Source: Wurfbainia villosa
Taxonomy: Eukaryota > Streptophyta > Magnoliopsida > Zingiberales > Zingiberaceae
Length of the DNA stretch: 64,000 nt
Assembly (NCBI GenBank): GCA_025175895.1
Contig: CM045991.1
Location: 78,789,174-78,853,173, forward strand
Direction: 5' to 3'
Below are positions 1-11,317 of this stretch, one piece after another. Made by a program: the position numbers and the translations under genes. How positions within the stretch are numbered: the stretch's first letter is position 1; each line of letters starts with the position of its first letter. Below the pieces are notes generated by a model. The model was not told the DNA's origin. It did not search any database and saw only the letters and a program-made list of their open reading frames with translations.

Positions 1-139
1 TGTCTACACATATTTTACTATACATGCGTGTGGTGTGTGTTGTAATAAATTATATTTATTACTTTTTATTTCTTTCGCTGCGTACATATTTGCGAAACAT
101 GTTCGAACACACACTCGTCGCGGTGTCAGAAACCCAGCA
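1..139 (+). repeat. 3' end of the 5' LTR of element A
   Basis: It aligns with the end of the 3' LTR at 9190-9332, sharing the blocks around ATGTTCGAACACACACTCG and the terminal AACCCARCA. The primer-binding site starts 2 bases later. The rest of this LTR lies left of the window. Confidence 0.88.
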
Positions 140-140
140 G

Positions 141-155
141 TGGTATCAGAGCCCA
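141..155 (+). other. Primer-binding site of element A
   Basis: TGGTATCAGAGCCCAGG is complementary to the 3' end of plant initiator methionine tRNA and directly follows the LTR end. This is the usual minus-strand primer site of plant copia elements. Confidence 0.92.
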
Positions 156-338
156 GGTTGTGTTTCGACATAATCGTAAAATTATTTTGCGATAGTCGTA
201 ATTGTATTTATGGAAATTTTCTACTTTTGGATGTTTAGAAGCATTTATAGAAATTTTTTAATTTTGAAAAGTCTAAAAATATTTATGGAAATCTTCTACT
301 TTTGGAAAGTTAGATGTATTTATGGAAATTAACACTTT

Positions 339-610
339 CCATAAATAAAATATTTGATTAGATTTGGAAATTTGTTTCCTAATTTAATCATGATTTGATT
401 TGGGAAATCAAATCTAAAATATATTTTATTTCCATAAATAGTTTTGACAATTTAGAAAATTTATTTCCTAAATTAAATTTGACTTTCCTTAATTGAGACC
501 TTCCATAAATAAAATATGTGATTAGATTTAGAAATTTATTTCCTGATTTAATCATGATTTGATTTTGGAAATCAAATCTTAAACATATTTTATTTCCATA
601 AATAGTTATG
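339..610 (+). repeat. Tandem ~164-bp repeat in the leader of element A
   Basis: Two copies with a 164-bp period start at 339 and 503 (CCATAAATAAAATAT...). Each contains short inverted segments built from TTTATGGAAA and TTTCCATAAA, so each copy can fold on itself. The region is very AT-rich and lies in the untranslated leader. Confidence 0.75.
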
Positions 611-841
611 ACATATAAGAAAATTTTGTACATATCATAATTATATGTCATTTAATTGCATTAGATGCATATCATTATGTCATGGGTGTCGTGACATGTA
701 GATATATGTCATGTATGTCATGTCATGTAGATAATAGTTATTTGCATGCAAAGAGGATGAGACATAAAAACCCTTACTCAATATTAAAGCATACACCTTC
801 CATTAATATGGTTAGAACCAGAGTTCTATTTCTTATTTAGG

Positions 842-1256
842 TTGTTGGACTCTCTCCAAGCCCGGCTCAAACCTGAACATGTTCAACCTTGAAATAGTTT
901 AATACTAATATGGTAAGAGTCAGAGGTCAATCGTTAGCTTTGGTTGTTGGACTCTCTCCAAGCAGGGCTAATTAGTTGAATGTGCTCTAACCATATTAAA
1001 ACTATTTCTCGATTAATAGGTTGGCTTTAACCTAGAGCATCGGCTTGTTGGACTCTCTCCAAGGTCGATGTGAAGGAAGGTGAAGTTGGGTGTTATGCAT
1101 ATGATGCATACTTGTTAATGTATTAACAACCCGATGTATGTGTGAACATTCAATTAGTTGATAGCACATTGTGATAGTTGCATATATGTGATATGCAATC
1201 GGTATATTTGATACCTACCATCATAGTTATGAATGGTTTGTTGGACTCTCTCCAAG
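842..1256 (+). repeat. Four exact copies of a 19-bp motif in the leader of element A
   Basis: TTGTTGGACTCTCTCCAAG occurs at 842-860, 944-962, 1045-1063 and 1238-1256. The spacing is about 102, 101 and 193 bp. The motif is preserved while the sequence between copies varies. No function is known to me. Confidence 0.85.
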
Positions 1257-1433
1257 GTTTTTCATATCTATGTTGGATATCAGCCCATTCGGAGATGGAC
1301 CTACGATCTCCCGAAGTGATTTTGGGGTTTTGAAATTCGAAAAATGAATGGGATTTATGAATGTATATTGATGCATTTTGAATCATTTTTTTCATATATG
1401 CTCGTTTTGTATTTCTAGGTTAATCGATTGATT

Positions 1434-4348
1434 ATGACGTCTTTGAATTTACGCACTATTTTGGATTCAAATAAATTGACTAGGCCTAACTTCCTGGAGT
1501 GGCTTAGAAACTTGAGAATTGTTCTCAAGGTAGAAAAGCTTGTGCATGTCCTTGAAGAGCCTCTTCCCAACCGTCCTAGGGACGATGCAACTCCAGACCA
1601 ATTGTTGGCCTATCAAAAACATGTGGCAGATTCTGAACTGGCGAGTTGCATTATGCTAGTTGCGATGGTACCCAAGCTGCAAAAGCAGCATGAGCATATG
1701 GATGCTAATATCATAGTCTTCCATCTTCATGAGTTGTTTGATGAGCAAGCGAGATCCGAAAGGTTCGAAGTATCCAGGCTCCTCTTCACCTGTAAGATGC
1801 AAGAAGGTTCGTCTGTAGTGCAGTCTGTGCTAAAGATGAATGGGTATATCGAGCGGCTGGCCACCCTCGGGTTTGTGTTGGATCATGAATTAAGAATTGA
1901 CTTAATTTTACATTGTTTGCCCAAGAGTTTCTCATAATTTGTGATGAACTGCCGGATGAACAAACTAGAATCCACTATTCCTGAGCTCCTCAATATGTTG
2001 AAGACTGTGGAGCCTTCTGTGAAGCATAAGGAGAAGGCAGTTCTGTTAGTTGATTCCTCGAAGAAAGGTTCTAAGAGGAAGGCAAAGGAATAGAAGAAAG
2101 GGAAGAATACGAAGGCTAAGAAGGCAGAACCAACACAAAAGGGCACTTGCCATCATTGTGGCAAGGAGGGTCACTGGGGAAGAAACTGCAAGATTTATCT
2201 TAAGTCCGTGAAGAAGAAGAAGGCATCTGATGCCCCATTCTCTTCAGGTATCTTCGTTATTGATTGTCATTCTATTTCCTTAGACACTTGGGTATTGGAT
2301 ACTAGGTGTGGCTCACATATATGTAATGACATACAGGGGCTAAGGAATAGAAGAAGACTCGTCAGAGGGGAGTCAAATTTACGTGTTGGGAATGGAGCAA
2401 AGGTTGCTGCACTCGCCATAGGAATATATTTGTTAAAACTCCCTATAGGACTTGTCTTAGAACTGGACAATTGCTTTTATGTTCCTTCATTGATAAAGAA
2501 CATCATTTCTATTTCTTGTTTAAATAGAAATGGGTACCATTTAACTTTTAGTAACAATTGTTGTTACATAACTTTGAATGGCGTACTTTATGGGACAGAA
2601 ACTTTGAGCAATGGTATTTATATGTTGAACGTATCCAGTGACATTTTCAATATCGAAGCGAGCAACAAGCGTGCTCAAAAGGATAATCAATTAGACTCCT
2701 ATATGTGGCATTGTCGTCTTGGCCATGCAAGCAAGAAATGCATGTCCGAATTACACCGATGTGGAATTCTGGAATCGTTTGAATTGGATCCATACGATAC
2801 ATGCAAATCATGCTTAAAAGGCAAGATGACCAAGTTACCTTTTATTGAAAAAGGTGAATGGTTGGAAGAGTTGCTAGGTCTAATACATACTGATGTATGT
2901 GGACCTATGTCAACTCAAACTTTAGGAGACTATAGCTACTTCATTACCTTCACCGATGATCACTCACGGTTTGGGTATGTGTTCTTGATGAAACACAAGT
3001 CTGAAGCCATTGAAAGGTTCAAAGAATTCTGAAATGAAGTAGAGAAACAACATGACAAGAGTATTATAATACTTCGATCGGATCGAGGTGGTGAATACTT
3101 AAGTCAAGAGTTTCTAGATTATCTAAGAGACAATGGTATATTGTCTCAATGGACTCCGCCATATACACCGCAGCATAATGGTGTATCTGAGAGGCATAAC
3201 CGGACCTTGTTGGACATGGTCAAGTCAATGATGAATCATGCGAATCTTCCCAAGTCCTTTTGGGGCTATGCACTTCAGACAGCTATTTACTTGTTAAACA
3301 GAATGTCAACCAAGGTAGTCTCTACTACTCCATATGAGATATGGAATAGTAAGAAACCTCATGTATCTTACTTAAAGATATGGGGTTGTCCTGCTTATGT
3401 GAAGCGGACTGTATCAGACAAATTAGATGCTAAGTCTGATAAATGTCTATTTATTGGATACCCTAAGGAAACAAGAGGTTACCAATTCTATCATCCAGTG
3501 GAACAAAAGGTGTTTGTTTCAAGGCATACTGTGTTTCTAGAGAAAGAGTTTCTCTTGCAAGAAAACAGTGGGAGTGTCGTTGAGCTTGAGGAGGCTCGAG
3601 AGACTCAAATAGACATTGATGAGACACCTGGTGAAGCACCACAGCCAATAACTCATAGTGATGAGCCATCGACTGGACCTATTGAGATACCACATCTTCA
3701 TAGATCTGGTAGAACACGCAATATTCCTGAGAGATATGGATTTCTCGTAAGTGAATCGAACGACGTGTTACTCATTGATGATGAGGAGCCTACTAGTTAT
3801 GAAAAAGTTTTGAAAAGTTCAGAAAGGGATAAGTGGTTTGACGCCATGAAGTCTGAAATGGATTCCATGTATGAAAATCAAGTTTGGAACTTGGTTGACC
3901 CACTTGAAGGCATAAAGCCTATAGGGTGCAAGCGGGTTTTCAAGAAGAAAATCGACATTGATGGTAATGTGATTACCTATAAGGCTAAATTGGTGGCAAA
4001 AAGATAGTGTCAAAAGCAAGGTGTTGATTATGACGAAACCTATTCGCCTGTTGCTATGCTTAAATCCATTCGGATGCTCCTGGCCATAGCGGCTCATTAT
4101 GATTATGAGATATGGAAGATGGATGTGAAAATAACTCTCCTTAATGGAAACCTTCTCAAGGATGTGTATATGATACAGCCTGAGGGTTTCACATCGGTTG
4201 ATAAAACCAAGGTATGCAAATTGCAACGGTCCATATATGGACTGAAGCAAGCATCTAGGAGCTGGAATATCTATTTTGATGAGATAATCAAAAAGTTTGA
4301 TTTCTCACAAAATCCGGACGAACCTTGTGTTTACAAGAAGATTAGTGG
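1434..4348 (+). pseudogene. gag-pol of element A, 5' part (gag, zinc knuckle, protease, integrase, start of reverse transcriptase)
   Basis: The reading frame begins at the ATG at 1434. Gag (UBN2-like) runs to a stop at 1935-1937 and continues in frame beyond it. A second stop lies near 2091, just before a CCHC zinc knuckle (CHHCGKEGHWGRNC) around 2150-2190. The aspartic protease site at about 2300 reads LDTRCGSHI, with the invariant Gly of DTG replaced by Arg. The GAG-pre-integrase His/Cys region (HCRLGH...CKSCLKGK) lies at 2710-2825, followed by the integrase core with TDDHSRFGYVFL and HNGVSERHNRTLLDMV. A stop interrupts integrase near 3030. The reverse transcriptase N-terminus starts around 3780 (DKWFDAMKSEM), and a stop occurs at 4006. 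The frame is cut at 4348 by an inserted LTR. The product would be the retrotransposon polyprotein, but this copy cannot encode one. Confidence 0.9.
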
Positions 4349-5470
4349 TGTTGGTGCAATCGGCCGCGGTTACAATTGACCAGGACTCGAGCTTGACTCG
4401 AGAGATGTTTTAATGTTCGACAAAAATATATGACAATGTGATTGTCATGGGAAAGTCCAAGTCTTGGGTACTTGGAATGGAAAGTCCAAGTGGGACACTT
4501 GGAATTTGGAAATTCCAAGTCTTGAGTACTTGGCATGTAAAGTCCAAGCATGGGTCTTGGCAAGGAAAAGTCCAAGCGTGGGTCTTGGCATGGAAAGTCC
4601 AACATGGGTTAGCAAGGGAAAGTCCAAGCTTGAGTCTTGGCATTTGGAAAGTCCAAGGGGTTTGATATTGGCGGCGTAAAGTCCAAGCAGGAGTCTTGGC
4701 AACATAAGTCTAATGGTTGATGGCGTAAAGTCCAAGCGGAGTCTTGGCAATGTAAGTCTAATGTGCCTTGGCGGTGTAGACACCGTTAGCATGACATAGC
4801 CGATGGAAGCACCTGAAGGCTAGCGCAATGGATGAACAAGTCATGGATAACTTGGAGGGATCCGAGAGTCGTGAGACTAACGGAGGTGGCTAGAAGGCTT
4901 ATGTATAGGTTAAGGGTAGTCTAGCAAGTATGAGGCACCATACTTGGGTTAAACCTCATGTTTAAGGTTAAAACCTCATGTTTGAGGTGTGTCAGTCGAC
5001 TGGTGTCATATGGCAGTTGACTGGTGTGAGTCAACTAGGGTTTGACTGCGGGAAGTGTCCCAGCAGTCGACTGCCAGAGGTGGGCAGTCAACTGCTGGCT
5101 CGATCAGTCAACTGATCGTGTGATCAATCGACTGGTGCTCAATTTTTCGGGCATAGAATGGAGTCTGACTCGACTACTGGGTTAGCAATCGAGTGAAGGC
5201 TCGATCAGTCGACTGATGGACATGATCAGTCGACTGATGTCCTATCCGTTGGATTTTTCCAACGTGGATTACATCATTGTTTCACAGCAATAGTGTCATC
5301 AGTCGACTGATGGTCCCAAGCAGTCGACTGATCGATGATTTCCAGCCCAGGCAGAAGTTTTAAATGGAGCTCGTGGAGGAGGAAATCAACAGCGTTCTTG
5401 AGGGCTTTTGGCGCGATTTGCTACTGCAAATCAGGGTCTCCAAGTGCAATTCAAGCAACCAAAGATCAAG
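4349..5470 (+). mobile_element. Truncated LTR of family X inserted in pol of element A
   Basis: It starts with the intact LTR terminus TGTTGGTGCAATCGG, the same terminus as the X2 LTRs (reverse strand at 21,620 and 26,691). It carries the two arrays typical of this family: imperfect units with CCAAG...CTTGG at about 4445-4770, and many copies of CAGTCGACTG-like palindromes at about 4990-5330. It stops at about 5470, roughly 350-400 bp short of the expected LTR end, and no primer site follows. The next base re-enters copia pol upstream of the point where it was left. Confidence 0.85.
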
Positions 5471-7102
5471 CATTCCTGAGAGATATGGATTTCTCGTAAG
5501 TGAATCGAACGATATGTTACTCATTGATGATGAGGAGCCTACCATTTATGAAGAAGTTCTAAAAAGTTCAGAAAGTGATAAGTGGCTTGACACCATGAAG
5601 TCGGAAATGGATTCCATTTATGAAAACCAAGTTTGGAACTTGGTTGACCCACCTGAAGGCATAAAGCCTATAGGGTGCAAGTGGGTTTTCAAGAAGAAAA
5701 CCGACATGGATGGTAATGTGATTACCTATAAGACTAGATTGGTGGCGAAAGGATATCGTCAAAAGCAAGGTGTTGATTATGATGAAACATATTCGCTTGT
5801 TGCTATGCTTAAATCCATTCGGATGCTCCTGGCCATAGCGGCTCATTATAATTATGAGATATGGCAGATGTATGTGAAAACAACTTTCCTTAATGGAAAC
5901 CTTCTCGAGGATTTGTATATGATACAGCCTGAGAGTTTCACATCGGTTGATAAAACCAAGGTATGCAAATTGCAACGGTCCATATATGGACTGAAGCAAG
6001 CATCCACGAGCTGAATATCCATTTTGATGAGACAATCAAAAAGTTTGATTTCTCACAAAATCCGGACGAACCTTGTGTGTATAAGAAGGTTAGTGGGAGT
6101 GCAGTCGTATTTCTAGTATTGTATGTCGATAACATATTACTTATAGGAAACGATGTTTCTGTCTTACAATCGGTTAAAATTTGGTTGTCCAAGACGTTCT
6201 CCATGAAAGACCTGGGAGAAGCAACCTACATCCTCGGGATTAAGATCTATAGAGATAGATTGAAACGGTTGCTTGGTCTTTCGCAGTCTTCATATATAGA
6301 CCGAGTGATAAAGAGGTTTAGCATGTCGGAATCCAAGAAAGGTTTCCTACCCATCAGACATGGGATACACCTTTCGAAGTCTATGTGTCCACGCACAGAA
6401 GACGAGAGGATTTGCATGAGTAAGATTCCCTATAAATCCGCAATAGGATCTATCATGTATGCTATGTTATGTATGAGGCCCGATGTATCGTATGCTCTGA
6501 GTGTCACAAGAAGATACCAGTCTGATCTAGGAATGGATCATTGGGCGGTTGTTAAGACGATCCTTAAGTACTTAAGAAGAACTAAGGATGTGTTCCTAAT
6601 ATATGGAGAAGAGGACATGGTGATATGCAGGTATACGGATGTCAGCTACCAGACAAACAAGGATGATTCCAGGTCTCAGTCTGGGTACATGTTCACCTTG
6701 AATGGGGGCGCAGTGAGTTGGAAGAGTTCCAAACAAGATACTGTAGTAGATTCTACCACTGAGGCAAAATACATTGTAGCTTCGGAAGCAGCAAAGGAAG
6801 CGGTTTGGATCAAGAAGTTCATTTATGAACTTGGTGTGGTTTCAGCCATTGTTGAAGCAATATCGGTTTACTGTGACAATAATGGAGCAATTGCACAGGC
6901 AAAAGATCCAAAGTCTCATCAACGATCTAAACATGTGCTTCGCCGCTATCATTTGATCAGAGAGATCATAAGTAGGAAGGAAATACAAATCGAGAAGATT
7001 CCCACTGAAAGGAACTTAGCGGATCCTTTAACTGAGGCATTACCTCAAAGTAAGTTTGAGGGTCATGTTAGAGCTTATGGTATTGGATACCGTAGTGATT
7101 GA
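5471..7102 (+). pseudogene. pol of element A, 3' part (reverse transcriptase and RNase H)
   Basis: The first ~625 bp repeat the pol segment 3723-4348 (IPERYGFLVSESND... to ...QNPDEPCVYKK). The sequence then continues through the reverse transcriptase catalytic core, which reads LYVDNILLIGND at about 6120 instead of YVDD, so one catalytic Asp is lost. A frameshift lies near 6010. RNase H follows, with SGYMFTLNGGAVSWKSSKQ, TEAKYIVASEAAKEAVW and YCDNNGAIAQAKDPKSHQRSKH recognisable. The frame ends with TAG/TGA-rich sequence just before the polypurine tract. The copy is non-functional. Confidence 0.9.
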
Positions 7103-7107
7103 TATTA

Positions 7108-7120
7108 GGCCAAGTGGGAG
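7108..7120 (+). other. Polypurine tract of element A
   Basis: AGGCCAAGTGGGAG lies immediately upstream of the 3' LTR, and the same sequence sits at the same place in element B (18,411-18,425). It primes plus-strand DNA synthesis. Confidence 0.8.
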
Positions 7121-9332
7121 TTTATTAGTAATATATGAGAGATGTCCTAAGGCAATCGCCTTATGTTTGAACCATTTATATAATAAATGAAGATTCACTA
7201 TTTGAGTATATATGTTTTCATGTATTTGATTATATCTTAAACTCATTTACTGAATGTCCACGATATGATTCACAACATGAGAGAATTTGTTATTGGATCA
7301 CAACTAGTGAGTATCTCTACATGTGTAATTGTGATATATCGAAATTATCTCTAGTCGATGAATTGATGGATTTAGACACCATCAATTCTGTCGAGACTAG
7401 CACGAGGTATACTCCTTGGTGTATCCAAGCAGCTGATTCCCACTGGCTGGAGACATTGTGATGTTCGGAGTTAATCGTCCATGCTAGTTATGATAACTAG
7501 TTCATTGGAGTGACCAGCTGTAAAACTTCATATGGTTCTCTACATATATAGATATGTCAATGAAGGTCTTACTGCAGCTTAACTGCGATGTTCCTTTGAC
7601 TTGCGGTATTCAAGTCATCTTGGTCATGAAGACTTATGCTTTGACATCTTAAGCAAGCATCTCTGAGGAGATGTGGACCCGGGATGATTGGGCATAAGTC
7701 GAAGTGATCGAAGGTGTTTGAATAGCCTATAGAGGATTCACCACTCCTTGCGAGGAGATATATAGCCATAGCCTCTCGTCGGATTATTACTAAAGTCTTT
7801 GGCCAAAGCATTACATGTTTAGAGTAAGGTACTCTTGGATACATGTGCAGTAACTAGAATCCATAGGATGAGGAAATGATACTTGGGCTAGGTGTGACGT
7901 AGTCAACCTAGTGGGGACTGATACTATAGACCATGTCCTGAACCAAGTGGGTATAAGATGCGTGAAGGGAACGGGGCACGATTCATTGTAGCTGCTGAAG
8001 GATTTTAGAAATTGTTCTGGATCAACCGTTGATCTTTTCGATTAATTGGGGATCATGATGTACTACTATGTGTCACTCATGATCGTTCTATAATTAATGG
8101 TTAATTATAAACGGCCAACATAAACCGAGAACCTATTTGGTCACATGCACAACGAGTGTAATCCGAAAGATTTAAAACGAGCTTGAGAATGAGATTCTTA
8201 GACCGAGAGAAACTATGTTTGGTTGGACCAAACAAGGATCGAGCATGAAATCATTTCAATCGCAATGGAAGCGTGGATGGGTCGTGTCTTATGAAGACAT
8301 GATGGATGAACCAAATTGGTTTGGTTCTAATCCAATGGTGAAGAATAAACCAAAGGGGTTTAGTTTATTTTAAACGAATGAACCAAAGTTGGTTCGGTTC
8401 ATTTTAACTTAAAATATACCAACTCGGTTGGGTTTATTTTAACTTAAGTTATTGGAGTGGGTTAACGGGTTTTTGTTATGAACCAATAACCGTTAGGAGA
8501 ATGTGTTCTCTATAAAAACAAGGCTTAAGGGTTTTTCGTAGATAACTTTTGGTTGTTGGAAAAACCTAGCCGCCCAACCCTCTCCCTCTCTTCTCCTTGC
8601 TGCCTCCCAAGGGTTCCACGCCGCCCAGCTTTTTGCCACCGTCCACCCTTGCTGCCGGCGTCCAGCTGCTACTGGCCACTCCTCCGGCGGCCCTCCGGTG
8701 ACTCACCTTGGTTCTGATGACCAAGGGTTGGCCGACCATCATCGTTGGCCGACGCAGCATCCAACACCAAGCTGTCCAGTTGTTTCCTTCGTGTCGGAGT
8801 GTCGTTTGGACGATGTTTGAAGCTCCGATAGTGGCTACCTTGTCGGGGATTCGATCTCCGGTAATTCTCATAGGTGGAGGATGAAGGATTCGTTAAACGG
8901 TTGACGAATACCTCTCCGAAGAAGCGAGTTTTGGGGACTCGTTTTTGAATCCGAACTTTGATTCGGATTGTGATCTTCTCTCGATCACATCGTCTTCGAC
9001 ACGAGGCTAGTGACTCGTACGAAGACGAGGCTCGTGGTTTTGTGAAGTCATCCCGACAATACTCGACGTGGATACGGATAGAGGCGATTCTAGCAAGAGT
9101 CGCTCCGATTGATGTCTCTCCCGCTACACGTGATACGTCAGGTATACGTAGAGTAATTTCCTTTTATTTCAAAATTTGAAACTACGATTATGTCTACACA
9201 TGTTGTACTATACATGCATGTAGTGTGTGTGTTGTAATAAATTAGATTTATTGCTTTTTTATTTCTTCCGCTGCGCACATGTTTGTGAAACATGTTCGAA
9301 CACACACTCGCCGCGGTGTCGGAAACCCAACA
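7121..9332 (+). repeat. 3' LTR of element A (~2.2 kb)
   Basis: It aligns along its length with the 3' LTR of element B (18,426-20,643). The left edge is inferred from the polypurine tract and begins TTTATTAGTAATATATG in both copies, so the family lacks a clean TG start. The right edge ends AACCCAACA. A TATA box (TATAAAAA, 8511-8518) lies about 820 bp before the end, so transcription would start near 8540. The DNA from 8570 to 8870 is GC-rich with long chance reading frames. Confidence 0.85.
8511..8518 (+). promoter_or_regulatory. TATA box of the element A LTR
   Basis: TCTCTATAAAAACA is conserved at the same place in the B LTR (TATAAAAA at 19,818-19,825), in each case preceded by CCAATAACCGTTAG. 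Confidence 0.6.
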
Positions 9333-11317
9333 ACGTCTAACGTAAGCCTCACAACCCCAAATCCTCATGAAAGACATCTTGGGATTTTTCTCTATCCATA
9401 TCGTATATGGCATCTTTATGACAACTTTTGATGGAACACGGTTAAGTGTGAAGGTTGCTGTGTCTAGAGCATATCCCCAAAAGGATATAGGAAGATTTGT
9501 GTGACTCATCATAGATCATACCATATCTAATATGGTACAATTCCTCCTTTTGGATACACCATTCTACTATGGTGTTCCAGGAGAAGTGAGTTGGGATAGA
9601 ATCTCACACTCAACTAGATAGTCATGAAACTCATGGCTAAGGTATTCACCATCTCGATCTAATCAAAGTATCTTAATACTCTTGTGAAGCTGGTTTTGTA
9701 CTTCATTCTTGAATTCTTTGAACTTTTCAAAGGATTCTGACTTATGTGTCATCAAATACACATAACCATATCTACTGAAGTCATCAGTAAATGTAATAAA
9801 GTACCTATAACCACCTCTAGCAGCAATATTGAAAGGGCTACATACACAACTATGTATAAGTCCTAACAAGTCTGTTGCTCTTTCGCTGTATCCACTAAAG
9901 GGAGTCTTGATCATCTTGCCTAGAAGGCAAAACTCGTATGTCTCATATGATTTAAAATCAAATGAGTCCAGCAACCCATCCTTATGGAGCTAGGATAAGC
10001 GACTCTCATTTATGTGACCTAAGAGACAATGTCAGATATATGTTTGGTTCAACTCATTTGACTTGAACATTTTGATACTTATGTTATAGATGGGATTCTC
10101 TAAGTCTAGACTGTAGAGTCCGTTCATCAGAGGTGCACTATAATAGAACATATCATTTAAATAAATGGAACAACATTTGTTCTTTATTATAAATGAAAAG
10201 CCTTTCTTGTCTAAACAAGAAACTGAAATGATATTCTTTGTGAGAGCAGACACATAACAACATTCATCTAATTCTAGTACAAGCATAGAGGGTAGAGATA
10301 GAAAATAAGTTCCTACAGCAACAGCAGCAACCCCTGCTCCATTGCCTACTCGTAGGTCTACCTCATCCTTCGTCAATGCCCTGCTATTTCTCAGCGCATG
10401 TACATTAGTACAAATATGAGAAGAACATCCGGTATCAAATACCCACAATGAAGAAATAGATAGATTGACTTTTATAATATATATACCTGAAGTAAAAATC
10501 TCACTTCTCTTCTTTTTAAGATCTTCCAGGTATCCTTTGCAGTTCCGCTTCCAGTGACCGGTCTGACCGCAGTGGTAGCATTCACCTTCCTTGGTACCCC
10601 TCCTTTAGGTTGCAGTGTCTTGCCTTTGCCTTTGGCTTGGAATTTTCCCTTACCTTTAGGCTTACCCTTGCCTTTCTTCTTTTGCACCATCAAAATGGAG
10701 TCAGGGTTTGCCTTCTTAAAGTTGAGCTCAGCAGTTCTCAACATGCTAAGCATCTCAGGCAGTGGCTTATCAATTTCATTCATGTTGTAATTCATGACAA
10801 ATTGATTGTAACTTTTTGGCAAGGATTGCAAGATCAAGTCAGTGGTTAGTTCTTGGCCAAGTGGGAATCCCAACCTCTGTAGGTTTTTTATGTACCCAAT
10901 CATCTTGAGTACATATGGACCTACAGGAGTCCCATCTTGCATCTTGCACTGAAACAGTGCCTTAGAGATCTCGTATCTCTCGTGTCTTGCTTGTCCTTGA
11001 TACAGTTGACGAAGATGTTCAACCATATCAAAAGAATTCGTCAACTCGTGTTGCTTCTGAAGCTCAGAGTTCATGGTCGTGAGCATGAGACATGACACAT
11101 CTAATGCATCATCTTGATGCTTCTTGTAAGCATCTCGGTCAGCTCGCGAGGTAGTGGCAAGAGGTTCTTCCGGAATGGGCTGCTCTAGGACGTACAGTTT
11201 TCTTTCTTGTTTGAGAACGATTCTCATATTCTTGTACCAGTCCAGAAAATTAGCTCCATTGAGCTTGTCCTTCTCAAGGACAGAACGCAGGGAGAGAGTG
11301 TTCGTGTTTGATGATAT
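9333..11317 (-). pseudogene. gag-pol of copia element M (interrupted by element A)
   Basis: On the minus strand the gag frame starts where the sister element N has ATG (58,891), but here the codon is ATA (11,317-11,315), so the start is lost. Gag (UBN2-like, NFLDWYKNMRIVLKQE) runs to about 10,590. A frameshift there throws the zinc knuckle CYHCGQTGHWKRNC out of frame. The protease site DTGCSSHI (about 10,430) is intact. A stop lies at about 10,030. The integrase N-terminal region then continues (CLLGKMIKTPF, FITFTDDFSRYGYVYLM), with another stop near 9660. The SHTNLPISFWGYALDTA segment runs to IWGCEAYVRR at 9333, where element A cuts it. The remainder of pol and the 3' LTR must lie left of the window. 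Confidence 0.88.

Larger units (their letters stand above)
1..9332 (+). mobile_element. Ty1/copia LTR retrotransposon A (5' end cut by window, possibly chimeric)
   Basis: The order is end of 5' LTR, primer-binding site, leader, gag, protease, integrase, reverse transcriptase, RNase H, polypurine tract and 3' LTR. Integrase lies before reverse transcriptase, which defines Ty1/copia. The element is interrupted at 4349-5470 by a piece of an unrelated LTR (family X), and the pol segment 3723-4348 is present again just after it. The element ends inside the integrase region of element M, which resumes at 9333 on the other strand, so A inserted into M. Coding regions are broken and two catalytic motifs are changed (protease DTG to DTR, reverse transcriptase YVDD to YVDN). 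The two LTR ends differ at about 14 of 143 compared positions, which is high for the innermost element of a nest. Confidence 0.9.

Noticed and set aside
4438..4792. Overlapping open frames on both strands in the CCAAG/CTTGG array (also 15,360-15,770, 21,135-21,640 and 26,206-26,550)
   Set aside because: The unit length and composition keep several frames open at once; the proteins are just translated repeats inside LTRs.
4445..5340. Regularly spaced short repeats resembling a CRISPR array
   Set aside because: The units are imperfect, the spacers are themselves related, and they lie inside a plant LTR; there is no cas gene and the genome is eukaryotic.
8566..8871. Open frame on the minus strand in the A LTR
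   Set aside because: GC-rich untranslated LTR DNA. The counterpart in the B LTR (about 19,783-20,174) gives a different protein, so there is no coding constraint.
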